From IMG/VR virus record IMGVR_UViG_3300017755_000082, positions 1 through 26,539 of that record: a stretch of DNA of 26,539 bases; one strand, given 5' to 3'. Source of the stretch: a virus. Each line of letters opens with the position of its first letter. The stretch's first letter is position 1. The notes beneath the pieces were generated by a model that saw only the letters and a list, made by a program, of their open reading frames with translations, did not search any database and was not told where the DNA came from. The position numbers and the translations under genes were made by a program. Of the stretch, positions 12,138-21,400 are shown piece after piece.

Positions 12138-12208
12138 GGTCCAGTGGGAGAATGGTTATCCGATGGATTGCAAATCCATTTACATCAGTTCGATTCTGAT
12201 CTGGACCT
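12138..12208 (+). tRNA. tRNA-Cys (anticodon GCA)
   Basis: A complete cloverleaf. The 7-bp acceptor stem GGTCCAG (12138-12144) pairs perfectly with CTGGACC (12201-12207). The D-arm is GGA/TCC. The 5-bp anticodon stem ATGGA/TCCAT encloses the loop TTGCAAA with anticodon GCA at 12170-12172. The 5-bp T-stem ATCAG/CTGAT encloses TTCGATT. The discriminator is U (12208), the identity base expected for cysteine tRNA. CCA is not encoded. It lies next to the attachment-like region and on the opposite strand to the late genes. It could be a phage tRNA or the host-derived integration target carried in attP. Confidence 0.95.
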
Positions 12209-12211
12209 CGA

Positions 12212-12397
12212 TTAGTCTATGATGTAGTCACATCTTATATGGTCAGTAAAGCATGTAGTTTCTTGCCGAGCATCATGGCATAAAAACCTTTTACGAAAAC
12301 CATCATATTCTTCAACTACCCAGCCTTTATCGTTACGCCAGATTTCTTTCTCACACTCAGAACATGTGCCAAGCAAAGCATCCTTTACTTTACGCAT
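12212..12397 (-). CDS. 61-aa cysteine-rich protein
   Basis: 61 residues with five cysteines: GTCSECEKEIW near the N-terminus, then FLCHDARQETTCFTDHIRC. The CxxC followed by CH and later C suggest a small zinc-binding module. It is the last gene of the long leftward late operon, and its stop lies within the ACCTCGATTA repeat next to tRNA-Cys. The start overlaps the upstream stop as TAATG. No family recognised. Confidence 0.6.
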   Translation of the reverse strand: MRKVKDALLGTCSECEKEIWRNDKGWVVEEYDGFRKRFLCHDARQETTCFTDHIRCDYIID

Positions 12398-12675
12398 TAG
12401 TTAAGCAGTGGATTATCCAGTTTAGTTGCAAGCTCATTCATACGCATCTCTAGGTATTTAATTAAACTTTCCTGTACGCCAAGAGTTTCTTTTAAGGTTG
12501 ATAGATCTGCATTGACCTTAGACAGATCTACAGTTTCATTGACTACAAATTCTTTGTTTTCCATTTGGCTTAGTCGTTCTTCAAAACTACCAATGGATAT
12601 AAATACACCACCAATAGTTAATACGACACCAATCAAGGCAGCTATGCCTGTTAATTTAGATACCATTGAGTTCAT
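12397..12675 (-). CDS. 92-aa membrane-anchored coiled-coil protein
   Basis: One N-terminal transmembrane segment (LTGIAALIGVVLTIGGVFISIG, about residues 8-29) is followed by a helical, heptad-like region (SFEERLSQMENKEF, later LSTLKETLGVQESLIKYLEMRMNELATKL). This single-TM plus coiled-coil shape resembles phage lysis accessory proteins (spanin/Rz-like) or small holin-type proteins. A strong RBS (AAGGAG, 7 nt spacing) precedes the ATG, which lies 20 bp inside the upstream gene. Identity as a spanin is only a possibility. Confidence 0.65.
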   Translation of the reverse strand: MNSMVSKLTGIAALIGVVLTIGGVFISIGSFEERLSQMENKEFVVNETVDLSKVNADLSTLKETLGVQESLIKYLEMRMNELATKLDNPLLN

Positions 12676-14374
12676 TTAGTTTCTCCTTATAGATTAGATA
12701 TGCTTTTAAAGACGCATCACTAGCCTTTTTAAGCTCGATATTGTGATTAGTAATAGGATCATTAGCACCTAATGATACCTGGTTGTTATAGATCGTTTTG
12801 TCATAGCCAGCTAAGACTACTTGGTTGAAGAAGTCAGGGTTGCCATCAGACAGCTCTCGGTTATCAAACAGAGCTGCGTTCATAGTAGCATAGCTTGATA
12901 GGTCAGCTTGGTTGGCTATCATAGCTCGGCTGACTAATTCATTTACTACCACCAGGGTTGCTTCTACTTTTTCTACCTGGCTCTTAACTTTGCCATCAAT
13001 AAACTTTTCAATCTTAGCAACATCTATAGTTACTTCAGGCTGGTCCTCAGTGACCTCAGCTTCTATTGTTTCAGGTTCTTCTTCTACAGCTGCTACAGCT
13101 ATATCTTCTTCCACTGGTTCAGCAGCTTCTTCTTCTGGTTGGCTTTCGATAATGGTTTCTTCTTCGATAATTTCTTCTTCTTCAATAGTTTCTTCTTGGA
13201 CAATTTCTTCTTCGATGGTTTCTGACACTGGCACTGTGGGTTCTTCTGACACGGACATAGTTTCTTCTGCCATAGCCATTGCTTCAGGTTCTGCCACCAC
13301 CTCAATAGACTCGGCAACTGGTTCTGTAGTTGTGGGTTCATCTTGTATTGTAACTTCCATAGTTGGCTCAGGATCGTAGGCATCAATCATCTCCTCAGTA
13401 TTAAGTTGCTCATTCACCAGTTCAGGTTCAGGCATTGGCATATCTATTGGTATGCTCATAATCTCTACCGTGTCCATGTCAGGCATCATGTCTACAGTTT
13501 CAACACTAAACAGTTCTAGTTCTAGTGTTGGTTCATCTACTATTATTTCTTCAGCTTCCCATTGAAAGTCAGGCATGATTAAATCATCAGGTACATCGAT
13601 AGCTATAGTTTCTATATCTTTAAATATAATTTCAAAACTATCTTCAAAATTTTCTATGATGTTGGTGACTTCTTCTATCTCATCTTGACCTGGACAAGTC
13701 GGTGGATTTTTTTGCCAGCAATATTCTATGGTGGTTCTAGTGGCAGATGTCAAAGCTGTGTAATCAATCGTAAGTGTTGGATCAGTTACATCTACTCCAG
13801 CATGACCACCGTTGTAATTAATATTACCTTGTATATCAAAACTAAACCCAGCTGTTAATGTGCCATGAGTATTGTCAGGGTTTGGTCCAACAATAAGAGT
13901 GTTGCCATAGTCATTGTATTGATAGTTATGGTTGGTGGTATCTGTCAGGGTTACACTCTGACTAATTGTATCATTACCATTAGTTGCATGCTGATACATA
14001 GTCACAGTAGATTCTTCACTGTTCCACCATCTAATCTCAGCATTAAAGTTGCTGGTAAATCCTTGTTGGATTTCAGCTTCAGTTAGTAAATCATTACTGC
14101 TAACTGTTGTTTCTGCATACTTCTTATGCTTGCCAGTAAGTATGTTAGCTTCATTTAAATCAGAGCTGTCAGGAAACATCGTGCCGTTCCATGAGCCATC
14201 ATTAAAGGTTTGAGATATTATGTTGTTAGAAGTAGCTGCCGTACCTGTGGAGTAAGTTGTGGTACAAGTTGAGTCACCAGGGTTGGGTATGTCTTGTATG
14301 CAAATCGTTTCAGCTTTACTTATCGTTGCCCAACTTAATAGTACCGCCACTATAATTAATAACCTGACCATCAT
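12656..14374 (-). CDS. secreted protein with a large acidic low-complexity region (572 aa)
   Basis: An N-terminal signal peptide (MMVRLLIIVAVLLSWATISKA, cleavage near residue 21) precedes a domain rich in Thr/Asn/Asp with strand-like repeats. That domain contains ETICIQDIPNPGDSTC and EYCWQKNPPTC, two probable disulphide pairs. The middle (about 220-450) is extremely acidic, with runs of Glu/Pro/Val/Ile and no clear globular core. The C-terminal 120 residues are helical (IEKFIDGKVKSQVEKVEATLVV). An exported phage protein next to a second exported gene (59-bp overlap) could bind cell wall, cations or the outer membrane. I know similar acidic exported proteins in marine phages but no function. 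Confidence 0.7.
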   Translation of the reverse strand: MMVRLLIIVAVLLSWATISKAETICIQDIPNPGDSTCTTTYSTGTAATSNNIISQTFNDGSWNGTMFPDSSDLNEANILTGKHKKYAETTVSSNDLLTEAEIQQGFTSNFNAEIRWWNSEESTVTMYQHATNGNDTISQSVTLTDTTNHNYQYNDYGNTLIVGPNPDNTHGTLTAGFSFDIQGNINYNGGHAGVDVTDPTLTIDYTALTSATRTTIEYCWQKNPPTCPGQDEIEEVTNIIENFEDSFEIIFKDIETIAIDVPDDLIMPDFQWEAEEIIVDEPTLELELFSVETVDMMPDMDTVEIMSIPIDMPMPEPELVNEQLNTEEMIDAYDPEPTMEVTIQDEPTTTEPVAESIEVVAEPEAMAMAEETMSVSEEPTVPVSETIEEEIVQEETIEEEEIIEEETIIESQPEEEAAEPVEEDIAVAAVEEEPETIEAEVTEDQPEVTIDVAKIEKFIDGKVKSQVEKVEATLVVVNELVSRAMIANQADLSSYATMNAALFDNRELSDGNPDFFNQVVLAGYDKTIYNNQVSLGANDPITNHNIELKKASDASLKAYLIYKEKLNELNGI

Positions 14375-15020
14375 CCATATCCTTTAATATTTTATTATCT
14401 ATCTGTTCTGTTATGCGTAACGTCTTAACGTACTCCTCGTAGTCAGGTCGTAGCTTGCCGTACTTCTCCCACTTACCTTTAGCATCAGCACCGATTGATC
14501 CATCGTATGGGCAGTAAGTACCAGCACTATGCATAGCTGCAAAGACACGGCTGTCCTGGCACATGATAGCAATAGCTGCTACTTTCATATTCATATCGTG
14601 TAGAGCTTTAGCAAGTTTCAGTCGTTCACAATTAAGATCACGTTTTGTAAAGCCCAGGCTTGCACCAAACGAAAAGGTTTGACCACCAGCAGATATACCT
14701 ACCGTACATAAGTCTTGGCTCATTGAGCTGATAGCTGGACTAGATGCACTTGGTACTACTCGTGAGTCACCAGTGTATGCATTAGTAGTATTGTTAGTTG
14801 TGTTGGTAGTATTAGCTGATGAACCTGATTGATAGTTAGTAGTAGCTTCACTATTATAGCCACCTGATATACTTGTGTTGCTGCCTGTACTATTAGTTTG
14901 GTCGATGTCAGTTGCTCCACTAGATGTTACATCATTGTCAGCCATAGCTGAGTCCATGACACAGCTGAAAGCTAACAGCATAACCACGCATAGTGCAGCT
15001 GGTATTAATATTGTTTTCAT
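14316..15020 (-). CDS. secreted Thr/Asn-rich protein with conserved C-terminal Cys domain (234 aa)
   Basis: The signal peptide (MKTILIPAALCVVMLLAFSC) is followed by a Ser/Thr/Asn-rich stretch. A compact C-terminal domain (about residues 100-234) has four cysteines in DLCTVG, LNCERLK, IMCQDSRVF and TYCPYDG. That domain also contains KLAKALHDMNMKVAAIA. I recall this C-terminal domain as a recurring exported protein of marine and Vibrio phages, encoded near lysis or tail genes. Function unknown. It overlaps the acidic exported gene by 59 bp, so the two are probably made together. The first 20 residues also look like a lipobox-type end (AFSC), only weakly. Confidence 0.7.
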   Translation of the reverse strand: MKTILIPAALCVVMLLAFSCVMDSAMADNDVTSSGATDIDQTNSTGSNTSISGGYNSEATTNYQSGSSANTTNTTNNTTNAYTGDSRVVPSASSPAISSMSQDLCTVGISAGGQTFSFGASLGFTKRDLNCERLKLAKALHDMNMKVAAIAIMCQDSRVFAAMHSAGTYCPYDGSIGADAKGKWEKYGKLRPDYEEYVKTLRITEQIDNKILKDMDDGQVINYSGGTIKLGNDK

Positions 15021-15232
15021 ACTTCTTGTCCGTATCTATTCTCACAAAACAACTCAAATGATTTTAAAGCATCACCATAATCCTCTATGTGTTGTTCCAG
15101 CAGAGTCATTTTTTCATTATGAATAAATTTGTGACAACTCCAATCATCGTGGAATTGTTTTAATTTGTATTCTCGTTCCACCACAGCATCAGTGCCATGG
15201 AACATAAGCATTATGGTTATTACCCAATACAT
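15017..15232 (-). CDS. 71-aa exported or membrane-anchored small protein
   Basis: 71 residues with a short hydrophobic start (MYWVITIMLMF), then HGTDAVVEREYKLKQFHDDW, and two cysteines in a charged remainder. It may be a signal-peptide or single-TM protein. It overlaps the neighbours by a few bases on each side. Its position between the holin and the two exported proteins suggests a lysis or envelope role. No family recognised. Confidence 0.6.
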   Translation of the reverse strand: MYWVITIMLMFHGTDAVVEREYKLKQFHDDWSCHKFIHNEKMTLLEQHIEDYGDALKSFELFCENRYGQEV

Positions 15233-15609
15233 TATTTTTTCCTAAATATATCTGCACCCTTCAATCCGTAGATCGAAGCAACAATGCCGATGAATAATGA
15301 TTGATACCAGAAAGGTAAGTTAGCAAACTTATCAAAGAATATATCAATCTTTTCTTGTATGTTTGGATCATCACTAAAGATACTCCATATTAATAATAGA
15401 ATAGGCATTGACACCAAGATAAGTACAAACTCATCTTTATACCCTTGGTCATTTGATTGTCGTACTTGTGCTTGAAACTCTACTTCACCAGATGCCATCT
15501 TCTGTGCATGTAGTAACTCTGCATCGGACATTAGTATCTTAGCTTTTTGTTTGTTAGCAAAGATAGCAGCTCCAGTTTTTAAAACGGTTGGCAATAGTTG
15601 TAACCACAT
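15232..15609 (-). CDS. 3-TM type phage holin
   Basis: 125 residues. Two clear hydrophobic segments (DEFVLILVSMPILLLIWSIF and FWYQSLFIGIVASIYGLKG) follow a first, more amphipathic helix (LQLLPTVLKTGAAIF). This is the architecture of the 3-TM holin family also used by gene transfer agents (Holin_3TM). The holin opens the inner membrane so that the endolysin can reach the wall. It lies one base upstream (minus strand) of the endolysin gene's stop, so the pair forms the core lysis cassette. Confidence 0.85.
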   Translation of the reverse strand: MWLQLLPTVLKTGAAIFANKQKAKILMSDAELLHAQKMASGEVEFQAQVRQSNDQGYKDEFVLILVSMPILLLIWSIFSDDPNIQEKIDIFFDKFANLPFWYQSLFIGIVASIYGLKGADIFRKK

Positions 15610-15610
15610 A

Positions 15611-15997
15611 TTAATATTTCCACAAAGTTGGTTTTGATCTACGGTCCAAGTGTATGAATGATGGCACGTTAATACCGATACCCGTCCAGCCTAGATTTAA
15701 TGCCACTGTTAATAGCTGAACTGCATCTTCACCACTCACGGCAACATCGATAGCTCCCTTAGAATGATAACCTGGACTGGACTTCTTAGCTTCTATTGGA
15801 TGCTCAGGTGATCGATAGCCTGATGTTATGGTCATGGCTTTACCGTAAGCATCTCTTAGCTCTTGCAGAGCTATCAAAAAATCTTTTGATAAATTCATCG
15901 TGCCAGTATGTTGGCAAGCAAGTTCTTCGTAAGAGAAATTACTCCACTGATCTTGCATCTCGTTGAATTGTGATTTGTTTGTTATCGACATCGACAT
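15611..15997 (-). CDS. M15-type peptidase endolysin
   Basis: 128 residues, with the zinc motifs of the peptidase M15 family: SGYRSPEHP, then YHSKGAIDVAV (His, Asp ligands) and IHLD (third ligand His) near the end. Enzymes of this family cut peptide cross-links in peptidoglycan (L-alanyl-D-Glu or D,D-carboxypeptidase type). The length matches the catalytic domain alone, without a cell-wall-binding extension. The 5' end overlaps the upstream nuclease gene by 59 bp. It pairs with the holin encoded just downstream. Confidence 0.88.
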   Translation of the reverse strand: MSMSITNKSQFNEMQDQWSNFSYEELACQHTGTMNLSKDFLIALQELRDAYGKAMTITSGYRSPEHPIEAKKSSPGYHSKGAIDVAVSGEDAVQLLTVALNLGWTGIGINVPSFIHLDRRSKPTLWKY

Positions 15998-16265
15998 ATA
16001 AAATTTCTACCATTACTGGTAGCTCCAGTTGTGCTTTAGACAAGCAACGGTTAATGTTTGGGTTGTGTGTTGGTTTGTGGTTCTTGCGTTGAGATTGATA
16101 CTTCACATCAAAGTATCTTCTCTCTCCAGTAGTTTTGTTAAAGGTAATTATATCTATTGGTCCTAATCCACCAGCAGCTGTGAAGCATAAGATGTTAGGA
16201 TCGTTGGCTAAGTGAGCCAAAGCTAGAGCTTCAGCTACCAAACCCCTGACATTACTTAAAGCCAT
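15939..16265 (-). CDS. PD-(D/E)XK nuclease, Holliday-junction-resolvase-like
   Basis: 108 residues. The signature reads AEALALAHL (Glu12), GPIDIITF (Asp38), then YFDVKY (Asp53, Lys55), i.e. E - D - DxK with the spacing of small archaeal-type (Hjc-like) and phage resolvases. The aromatic GGLGPIDII loop is typical of that group. Resolving branched DNA before packaging is the expected role. It sits in the late, lysis-proximal part of the operon rather than with the recombination genes, and overlaps the endolysin by 59 bp. Confidence 0.75.
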   Translation of the reverse strand: MALSNVRGLVAEALALAHLANDPNILCFTAAGGLGPIDIITFNKTTGERRYFDVKYQSQRKNHKPTHNPNINRCLSKAQLELPVMVEILYVDVDNKQITIQRDARSVE

Positions 16266-16469
16266 CTACATAAATGATCGATACAGTAGGGTTATCAATC
16301 CACTAAATAATATAGTAGATACAGTTATCAAAAATTTTGTGATTCGAGATAGGTCCAAGGAAAAATGATACATATGATTATTTGTAAGAGTATCTATCTT
16401 TTGATGAATGAGTTTGATTTCACCACGGAGTTCTATAATCATCTCCTTGTTGGATTGCTCCCCAGACAT
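16266..16469 (-). CDS. 67-aa membrane protein, possible second holin or lysis accessory
   Basis: 67 residues. A charged, helical N-terminus (NKEMIIELRGEIKLIHQKIDTL) is followed by a C-terminal transmembrane segment (FLITVSTILFSGLITLLY) and a short basic end. The TM is at the C-terminus, so the protein is probably a tail-anchored type. It overlaps the start of the 104-aa gene by one base. Position next to the lysis cassette suggests an accessory role. No family recognised. Confidence 0.6.
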   Translation of the reverse strand: MSGEQSNKEMIIELRGEIKLIHQKIDTLTNNHMYHFSLDLSRITKFLITVSTILFSGLITLLYRSFM

Positions 16470-16783
16470 TAGCTGTCACTAAGGGTGGACACATCAAAAC
16501 TACTATCAGTAGTTTCTACTACAGCGTCAGAAGTCCATACTGTGTACTTTTTATTGTACATATCGTCCCAATGAGCTACGTCAAATAAGCCAAGTATCTC
16601 AGCTTTGGTATAACTACCAGGTGCTTTAGATGGCGTGTCTATTTTAACAGAACCACTGAAGGTGTGTGGGTGTGTAGTCTTGGTGTACTTATATTTAACA
16701 GACCATTCGATCACATTCCCGTCAGCATTTTTTTTAGGGATTGCTGATACCCATGCTTTCGTTGCGTCAGATGCGTGTGACAT
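16469..16783 (-). CDS. 104-aa hypothetical protein downstream of the tail fibres
   Basis: 104 residues with strand-like stretches (VIEWSVKYKYTKTTHPHTFSGSVKI) and no membrane segment. No family recognised. It lies one base downstream of the S74 fibre (542 aa) with AAAGGAG before its ATG, so it is co-translated. Proteins in this position are often fibre-associated or fibre chaperones, but there is no direct support here. Confidence 0.6.
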   Translation of the reverse strand: MSHASDATKAWVSAIPKKNADGNVIEWSVKYKYTKTTHPHTFSGSVKIDTPSKAPGSYTKAEILGLFDVAHWDDMYNKKYTVWTSDAVVETTDSSFDVSTLSDS

Positions 16784-16784
16784 A

Positions 16785-18413
16785 TTATTCTCCTTTAAGA
16801 GTGTTTATTTCTTGTTGTAGAGTTGTAACAGTAGCCGACAACTCTTGTACGGCTTTTACTAAGATAGGTACAATAGCAGTTTCACCTACTTCTTGTTGTC
16901 CATCAGGTCTTTCATCCCACATAGTAAAACCATTTTTTAATTCAGAATGTGAATCAATTACAGCTTTTACTTCTTGTGCTATAAAACCGTGATTAAGTTT
17001 AGAGTTCTTATATTGTTCATTAGAACCTGCTTCATAAATTTTTGACCATTCAGGCACTTCACCTTTAGTTTTCCAGTTGTAAGTTACAGGTCTAAGGTCA
17101 TTAATAACCGCCAATCCAGCATCTGAAGTTTGTATATTCTTTTTAAATCTTTCATCAGATACAGTAGTCCAATTTGCAACACCGTGTTGTGCTCTAATAT
17201 CATCGGTAGTTTTTCCTATTGTGGTATATCCAGCAGTTCCTCCTACTTGAAAGCCTATTGCAGTTGTAAAATCAGCAGCACCATCAGCTACATCAGCACC
17301 AGAACCTAAACAAATATTTCCACTACCACCAACTACAACAGACATAGCGTCTTTGCCAATAGCAACATTGTCTGTTCCTGATGTAATATTTGTACCACTA
17401 TTATAACCAGCTGCAAGATTGTCATCACCTGAAGTCACAGCATCTAGTGATTGATTACCAATAGCTACATTAAATTCTCCACCAGCTATTGTTCCAGCAA
17501 GAGCATTATAACCTATACCTACGTTGTCATTTTCTGTATCAGGATATTCTACAGCATTTTGTCCAAGGGCAACATTTCTAGAGCCACTTGTGTTTGTAAC
17601 TAAACTATTTCTTCCTACAGCAACATTACCAGTTCCTGAATTAGTAGCTTTTCCAGCTATCTGACCAACAAAAACATTAAAACCACCATCTTGAATACCA
17701 CTACCAGCTTCATAACCAATAGCTACATTAGAATCAGCCGAAGTCAAAGCATCGAGTGAGTAGTTACCGATTGCTACGTTATATTCTCCACCAGCTATTG
17801 AGCCACCGAGAGAAGCAACTCCAATACCTAAGTTATGTGTTTCAGTATCGTGACCATCACCAGCAGAAGCACCCATAAATATATTTCTGTTTCCACTTGT
17901 TAAAGAACTACCAGCACCATTTCCTACTAATGTATTATAAAGGTCTCCAGTAGTCATAGCGGCACCAGCGTTATTACCAATAGCAACATTATAAGAAGCA
18001 CTTGTGCTACCTGACATTGCACCTCTACCTAAAGCTGTGTTTTCAGTGCCTGTATTATTTCCTGAAAGTGATAAATAACCAATAGCTGTATTGTTATCTC
18101 CAGTTGTAATTGCGTCTAATGCATTAACACCATAAGCGGTGTTACTTCTAGCAAGGTTATCTGTGCCTGATACATCGTGAGTATATATAGAAGTACTATC
18201 ATCATCACTATTTAAGTGAAAAGGTATACCATTAATAGTTGTACCACTAATTGCACCACTTGATGTGATTGCACCTGAGCCAACTGTACCCAAGGTTGCT
18301 ATATTCTTACTAGCATCCAGGACCACAGCTTTGGAAGCTGCGGCTGTACCAGCTGTTACGTCTAAGACAGTAGCTTCACCAGCACTGTCTGCTATTGTTC
18401 TTGCGTTTGTCAT
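16785..18413 (-). CDS. tail-fibre/spike with YadA-head-like repeats and S74 chaperone (542 aa)
   Basis: The central part (about 80-400) is built from many GxxNxAIG-type repeats (NTAIGYLSL, NVAIGNNAG, NVAIGYEAG, NVAVGRNSL), the motif of YadA-like beta-roll heads. The C-terminus is a peptidase S74 intramolecular chaperone: SDERFKKN (cleavage Ser419), then NDLRPVTYNWK and GFIAQEV. The last 35 residues form a coiled coil (VQELSATVTTLQQEINTL). S74 domains trimerise the fibre and then cut themselves off. It is the downstream partner of the 1149-aa fibre, 3 bp away. Confidence 0.88.
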   Translation of the reverse strand: MTNARTIADSAGEATVLDVTAGTAAASKAVVLDASKNIATLGTVGSGAITSSGAISGTTINGIPFHLNSDDDSTSIYTHDVSGTDNLARSNTAYGVNALDAITTGDNNTAIGYLSLSGNNTGTENTALGRGAMSGSTSASYNVAIGNNAGAAMTTGDLYNTLVGNGAGSSLTSGNRNIFMGASAGDGHDTETHNLGIGVASLGGSIAGGEYNVAIGNYSLDALTSADSNVAIGYEAGSGIQDGGFNVFVGQIAGKATNSGTGNVAVGRNSLVTNTSGSRNVALGQNAVEYPDTENDNVGIGYNALAGTIAGGEFNVAIGNQSLDAVTSGDDNLAAGYNSGTNITSGTDNVAIGKDAMSVVVGGSGNICLGSGADVADGAADFTTAIGFQVGGTAGYTTIGKTTDDIRAQHGVANWTTVSDERFKKNIQTSDAGLAVINDLRPVTYNWKTKGEVPEWSKIYEAGSNEQYKNSKLNHGFIAQEVKAVIDSHSELKNGFTMWDERPDGQQEVGETAIVPILVKAVQELSATVTTLQQEINTLKGE

Positions 18414-18416
18414 AGT

Positions 18417-21400
18417 TTATCCTTCTAGTGCTGCCACTTTAGTTTCTAAGGTTTCAATTCTTGTTTGTGCTTCTTGTAAAGCCTTGATAGCTTTCATATA
18501 TAATACAGAATAGCTAACAGATTTAACTTGTTCGGTAACTTCTTTGACATCACCAATAGCTTTACCTTCAGGAATATCATCACCATCTTCATAAAGTGTA
18601 CCAAATTCAGATGAAGAAATAATATCAGATTTTTCTGGGTCACGAGACTTAACTAATCCAGGACTAACTGTTTCAGTTTCTTGTGCTACTAAACCTAAAT
18701 AAGTTTTTGCAGCTTGACCACCACCTTCTTCAGTTCTAGCTTCGTCTTTAAGTTTAAAGTTTCTAACTTTTAAACCTTTGATATCATCCCATTGAGAATT
18801 AGCATCAGTTATGTTTTGTTTAATTCTTTCGTCAGAAGTTGCACCATAACTATTAGTGGCACTATCAAAATCACCATTAGCATAAATTACAGCTCTAACA
18901 GTGCTATTATTATTGCCCACACATCTAAAGAAATAACTACCTGTGTCATTTACAGTAGAGCTAAAATTTATTTGTTGTCCAAAAACATTACCACTTGTTT
19001 TGGTGTTTTTTACATAAAGTATCACATCATTTAAATCTGTAGTAAGTGTATGTTGACCATCATAACGAATAGTTAATCTATTTATATCGTGTGTTTTTAA
19101 ATTTAAGTTTTGTTGTGAAGTCGGACCAAAACCAAAACCCCTGTTTCCTGAAGCATCTAAATATTCTACTTCCATTTTACAGTTATCAGAGCCTACATTC
19201 CATTGTTGTAGTTTTTCATCACTACCACCACCAACAGAAACAGATCCTTGTACTTCAAGTAGCATATCAGGAGAACTTGTACCAATACCTACTCTATTAT
19301 TTTCACCATCAACAACAAACATTGTAGCATTATCATTGGATTCTATACGAAAATTTCTGTCAACCGAAGCGTCATTAAAAACAGTTTCAGTTGGACTTAT
19401 ATGAAAAGCATCAACTACCGCACCAGCAGTTAGCATATTAAATGTTAATTGAGCATCTTCAGTACCATCACTTGCATCTCGTATTAATGCATTAATAGAA
19501 ATATGGTCTAAGGCTTCACCAGCATCATTATCAGCAACAAATCTTATTCTACCAAGTGAATCATCATCTGCTGGAGAACCACTATCTCTTTGTAAAACAA
19601 AATCAGGACCTACGCTTGCGTCAGCATCAGTAGATTTTAGAGTAAGTTGAGCTGTGTTATCAGCAGTTGTGATTGTAGAAGCTGCTGTTGCAGAAATTGC
19701 ACCTGTTACACTCAATGCTCCAGTTGCTACTGCACCAGTTGTAGTAATGGTAGATGATCCAGTATCAATGTTACCAAAGCCCGATGTAATTGTACCAGCG
19801 TTTAATGCACCTGTGCCTGTGACGCTAGTGTAAGAACCAGCAACTCGTGCTACTGGTACTGTGCCACTACTTAAATTATCAGCATTTATTGATGCTACAC
19901 TAAATGTACCAAAAGCTACAATGTCAACTTCATCACCATTAGTAAGAGCTGAAGCAAACGTAACAGTATCACCTGATGTTACCGTCACATCAGCTGTACT
20001 CATTCTCACACCATTTAGATAAACGTCTACAAACCCAGCATCATACGCAAGAGTATTACCAGCAGCGTCACTGCCTGTAACAGCTGTCGGTGTACCTGAA
20101 ATATCGTAGTGGTATCGTTGAGCTGTACCATTGACAGATGAACCAGCATTTTGCCAGCCACTTGCACCGTACACATTCAACACATTAGTTGACGTATTAA
20201 AATAAAGATCACCAGCTGTCAGTGAGCTAGTGGGAGCTGATGATGCTATTCGATAAACGTCACCAAAATTATTTACCGCAGATAAATTAGATGCAACAGT
20301 ATTAACATTAGAGATTGAGCCACCAACATTATTAACATTACTTACAGCACCAGCCACAGTTGCAATATTAGCTACAACACCACTACCATTTAAGTTAGCA
20401 ATGTTAGTTAAAACACCACTAGCATTTAAGTTAGCCATGTTTGTTACATTAGTAGATGTGCCTAGTGTATTTAAATCAGAAACAAAGTCGGATGTTGCTA
20501 GTAAATTTAAATCCGTAACAATGTCAGACGTTGCCAGGGTATTGATGTCAGAAACAATATCGGATGTTGCAAGTGTATTTAAGTCACTCACAATGTCAGA
20601 CGTTGCTAAAGTATTAATGTCAGAAACAATATCAGAAGTAGCTAAGGTATTTAAATCTGAAACAATATCAGAAGTAGCTAGTGTGTTTATATCAGAGATC
20701 ACATCAGATACAGCCAATGCGTTCATGTCAGAAATAACATCAGATGTAGCAAGCAATGCCATATCTGCAATCACATCAGTTGTAGCAAGCAATGCCATGT
20801 CCGCAACCACGGCACTAGCAGCTAGAGTATTAATGTTAGTTTGATTGGATGAAGTAGGGGTTGTAGCTTGCCAAGCAGATCCACTATACACCATTAATAG
20901 GTTGTTGGTTGTATTGAAATATAATGCACCTGTAAGTAAAGAGTCACCATCATTGTCAGCAGATGGATCAGAAGATTTTTGTCCTAGGTATCTATCGTCA
21001 AAATTATCTAAACTTGTAGCTGCACTGGTAGCTGAGGTAGCAGCTGCTGATGCTGAAGTAGCTGCTTCACTAGCTTTAGTTGTAGCTGTGTCTTTATGAC
21101 CTGAAGCTGTCGATGCACTGGATGCCGCAGCTGTAGCAGAACTAGCAGCAGCCGTAGCACTTGATGCGGCAGCAGTTTGACTTGTAGTTGACGATGCAGC
21201 ATCTACTAATAAACTCCATTTAGCAGAATCTGTATTAGTTGTAAGTGGCTGTGAGCCTGAAGAAGTATGAGCTGTTAGTGCAATAAAAATATTATTAGTT
21301 GAAGTATCTTTAACTATATCTCTTGGCACATAAGATGTAGACGCACCCCAGTTGCCTTTAAATGTACCTAATTCTTGAGTAACGGATAATTCACCTGAGC

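Noticed and set aside
12397-12675. Firm assignment of the 92-aa TM/coiled-coil protein as a spanin
   Set aside because: Shape fits, but there is no partner lipoprotein embedded in or beside it and no family motif.
12912-13379. 155-codon plus-strand frame antisense to the acidic exported protein
   Set aside because: It is a Ser/Thr-only shadow produced by the Glu-rich codons of the real gene on the other strand.
20401-20844. 147-codon plus-strand frame antisense to the fibre repeats
   Set aside because: Its regular pattern mirrors the 36-bp repeats of the fibre gene; no RBS or independent features.
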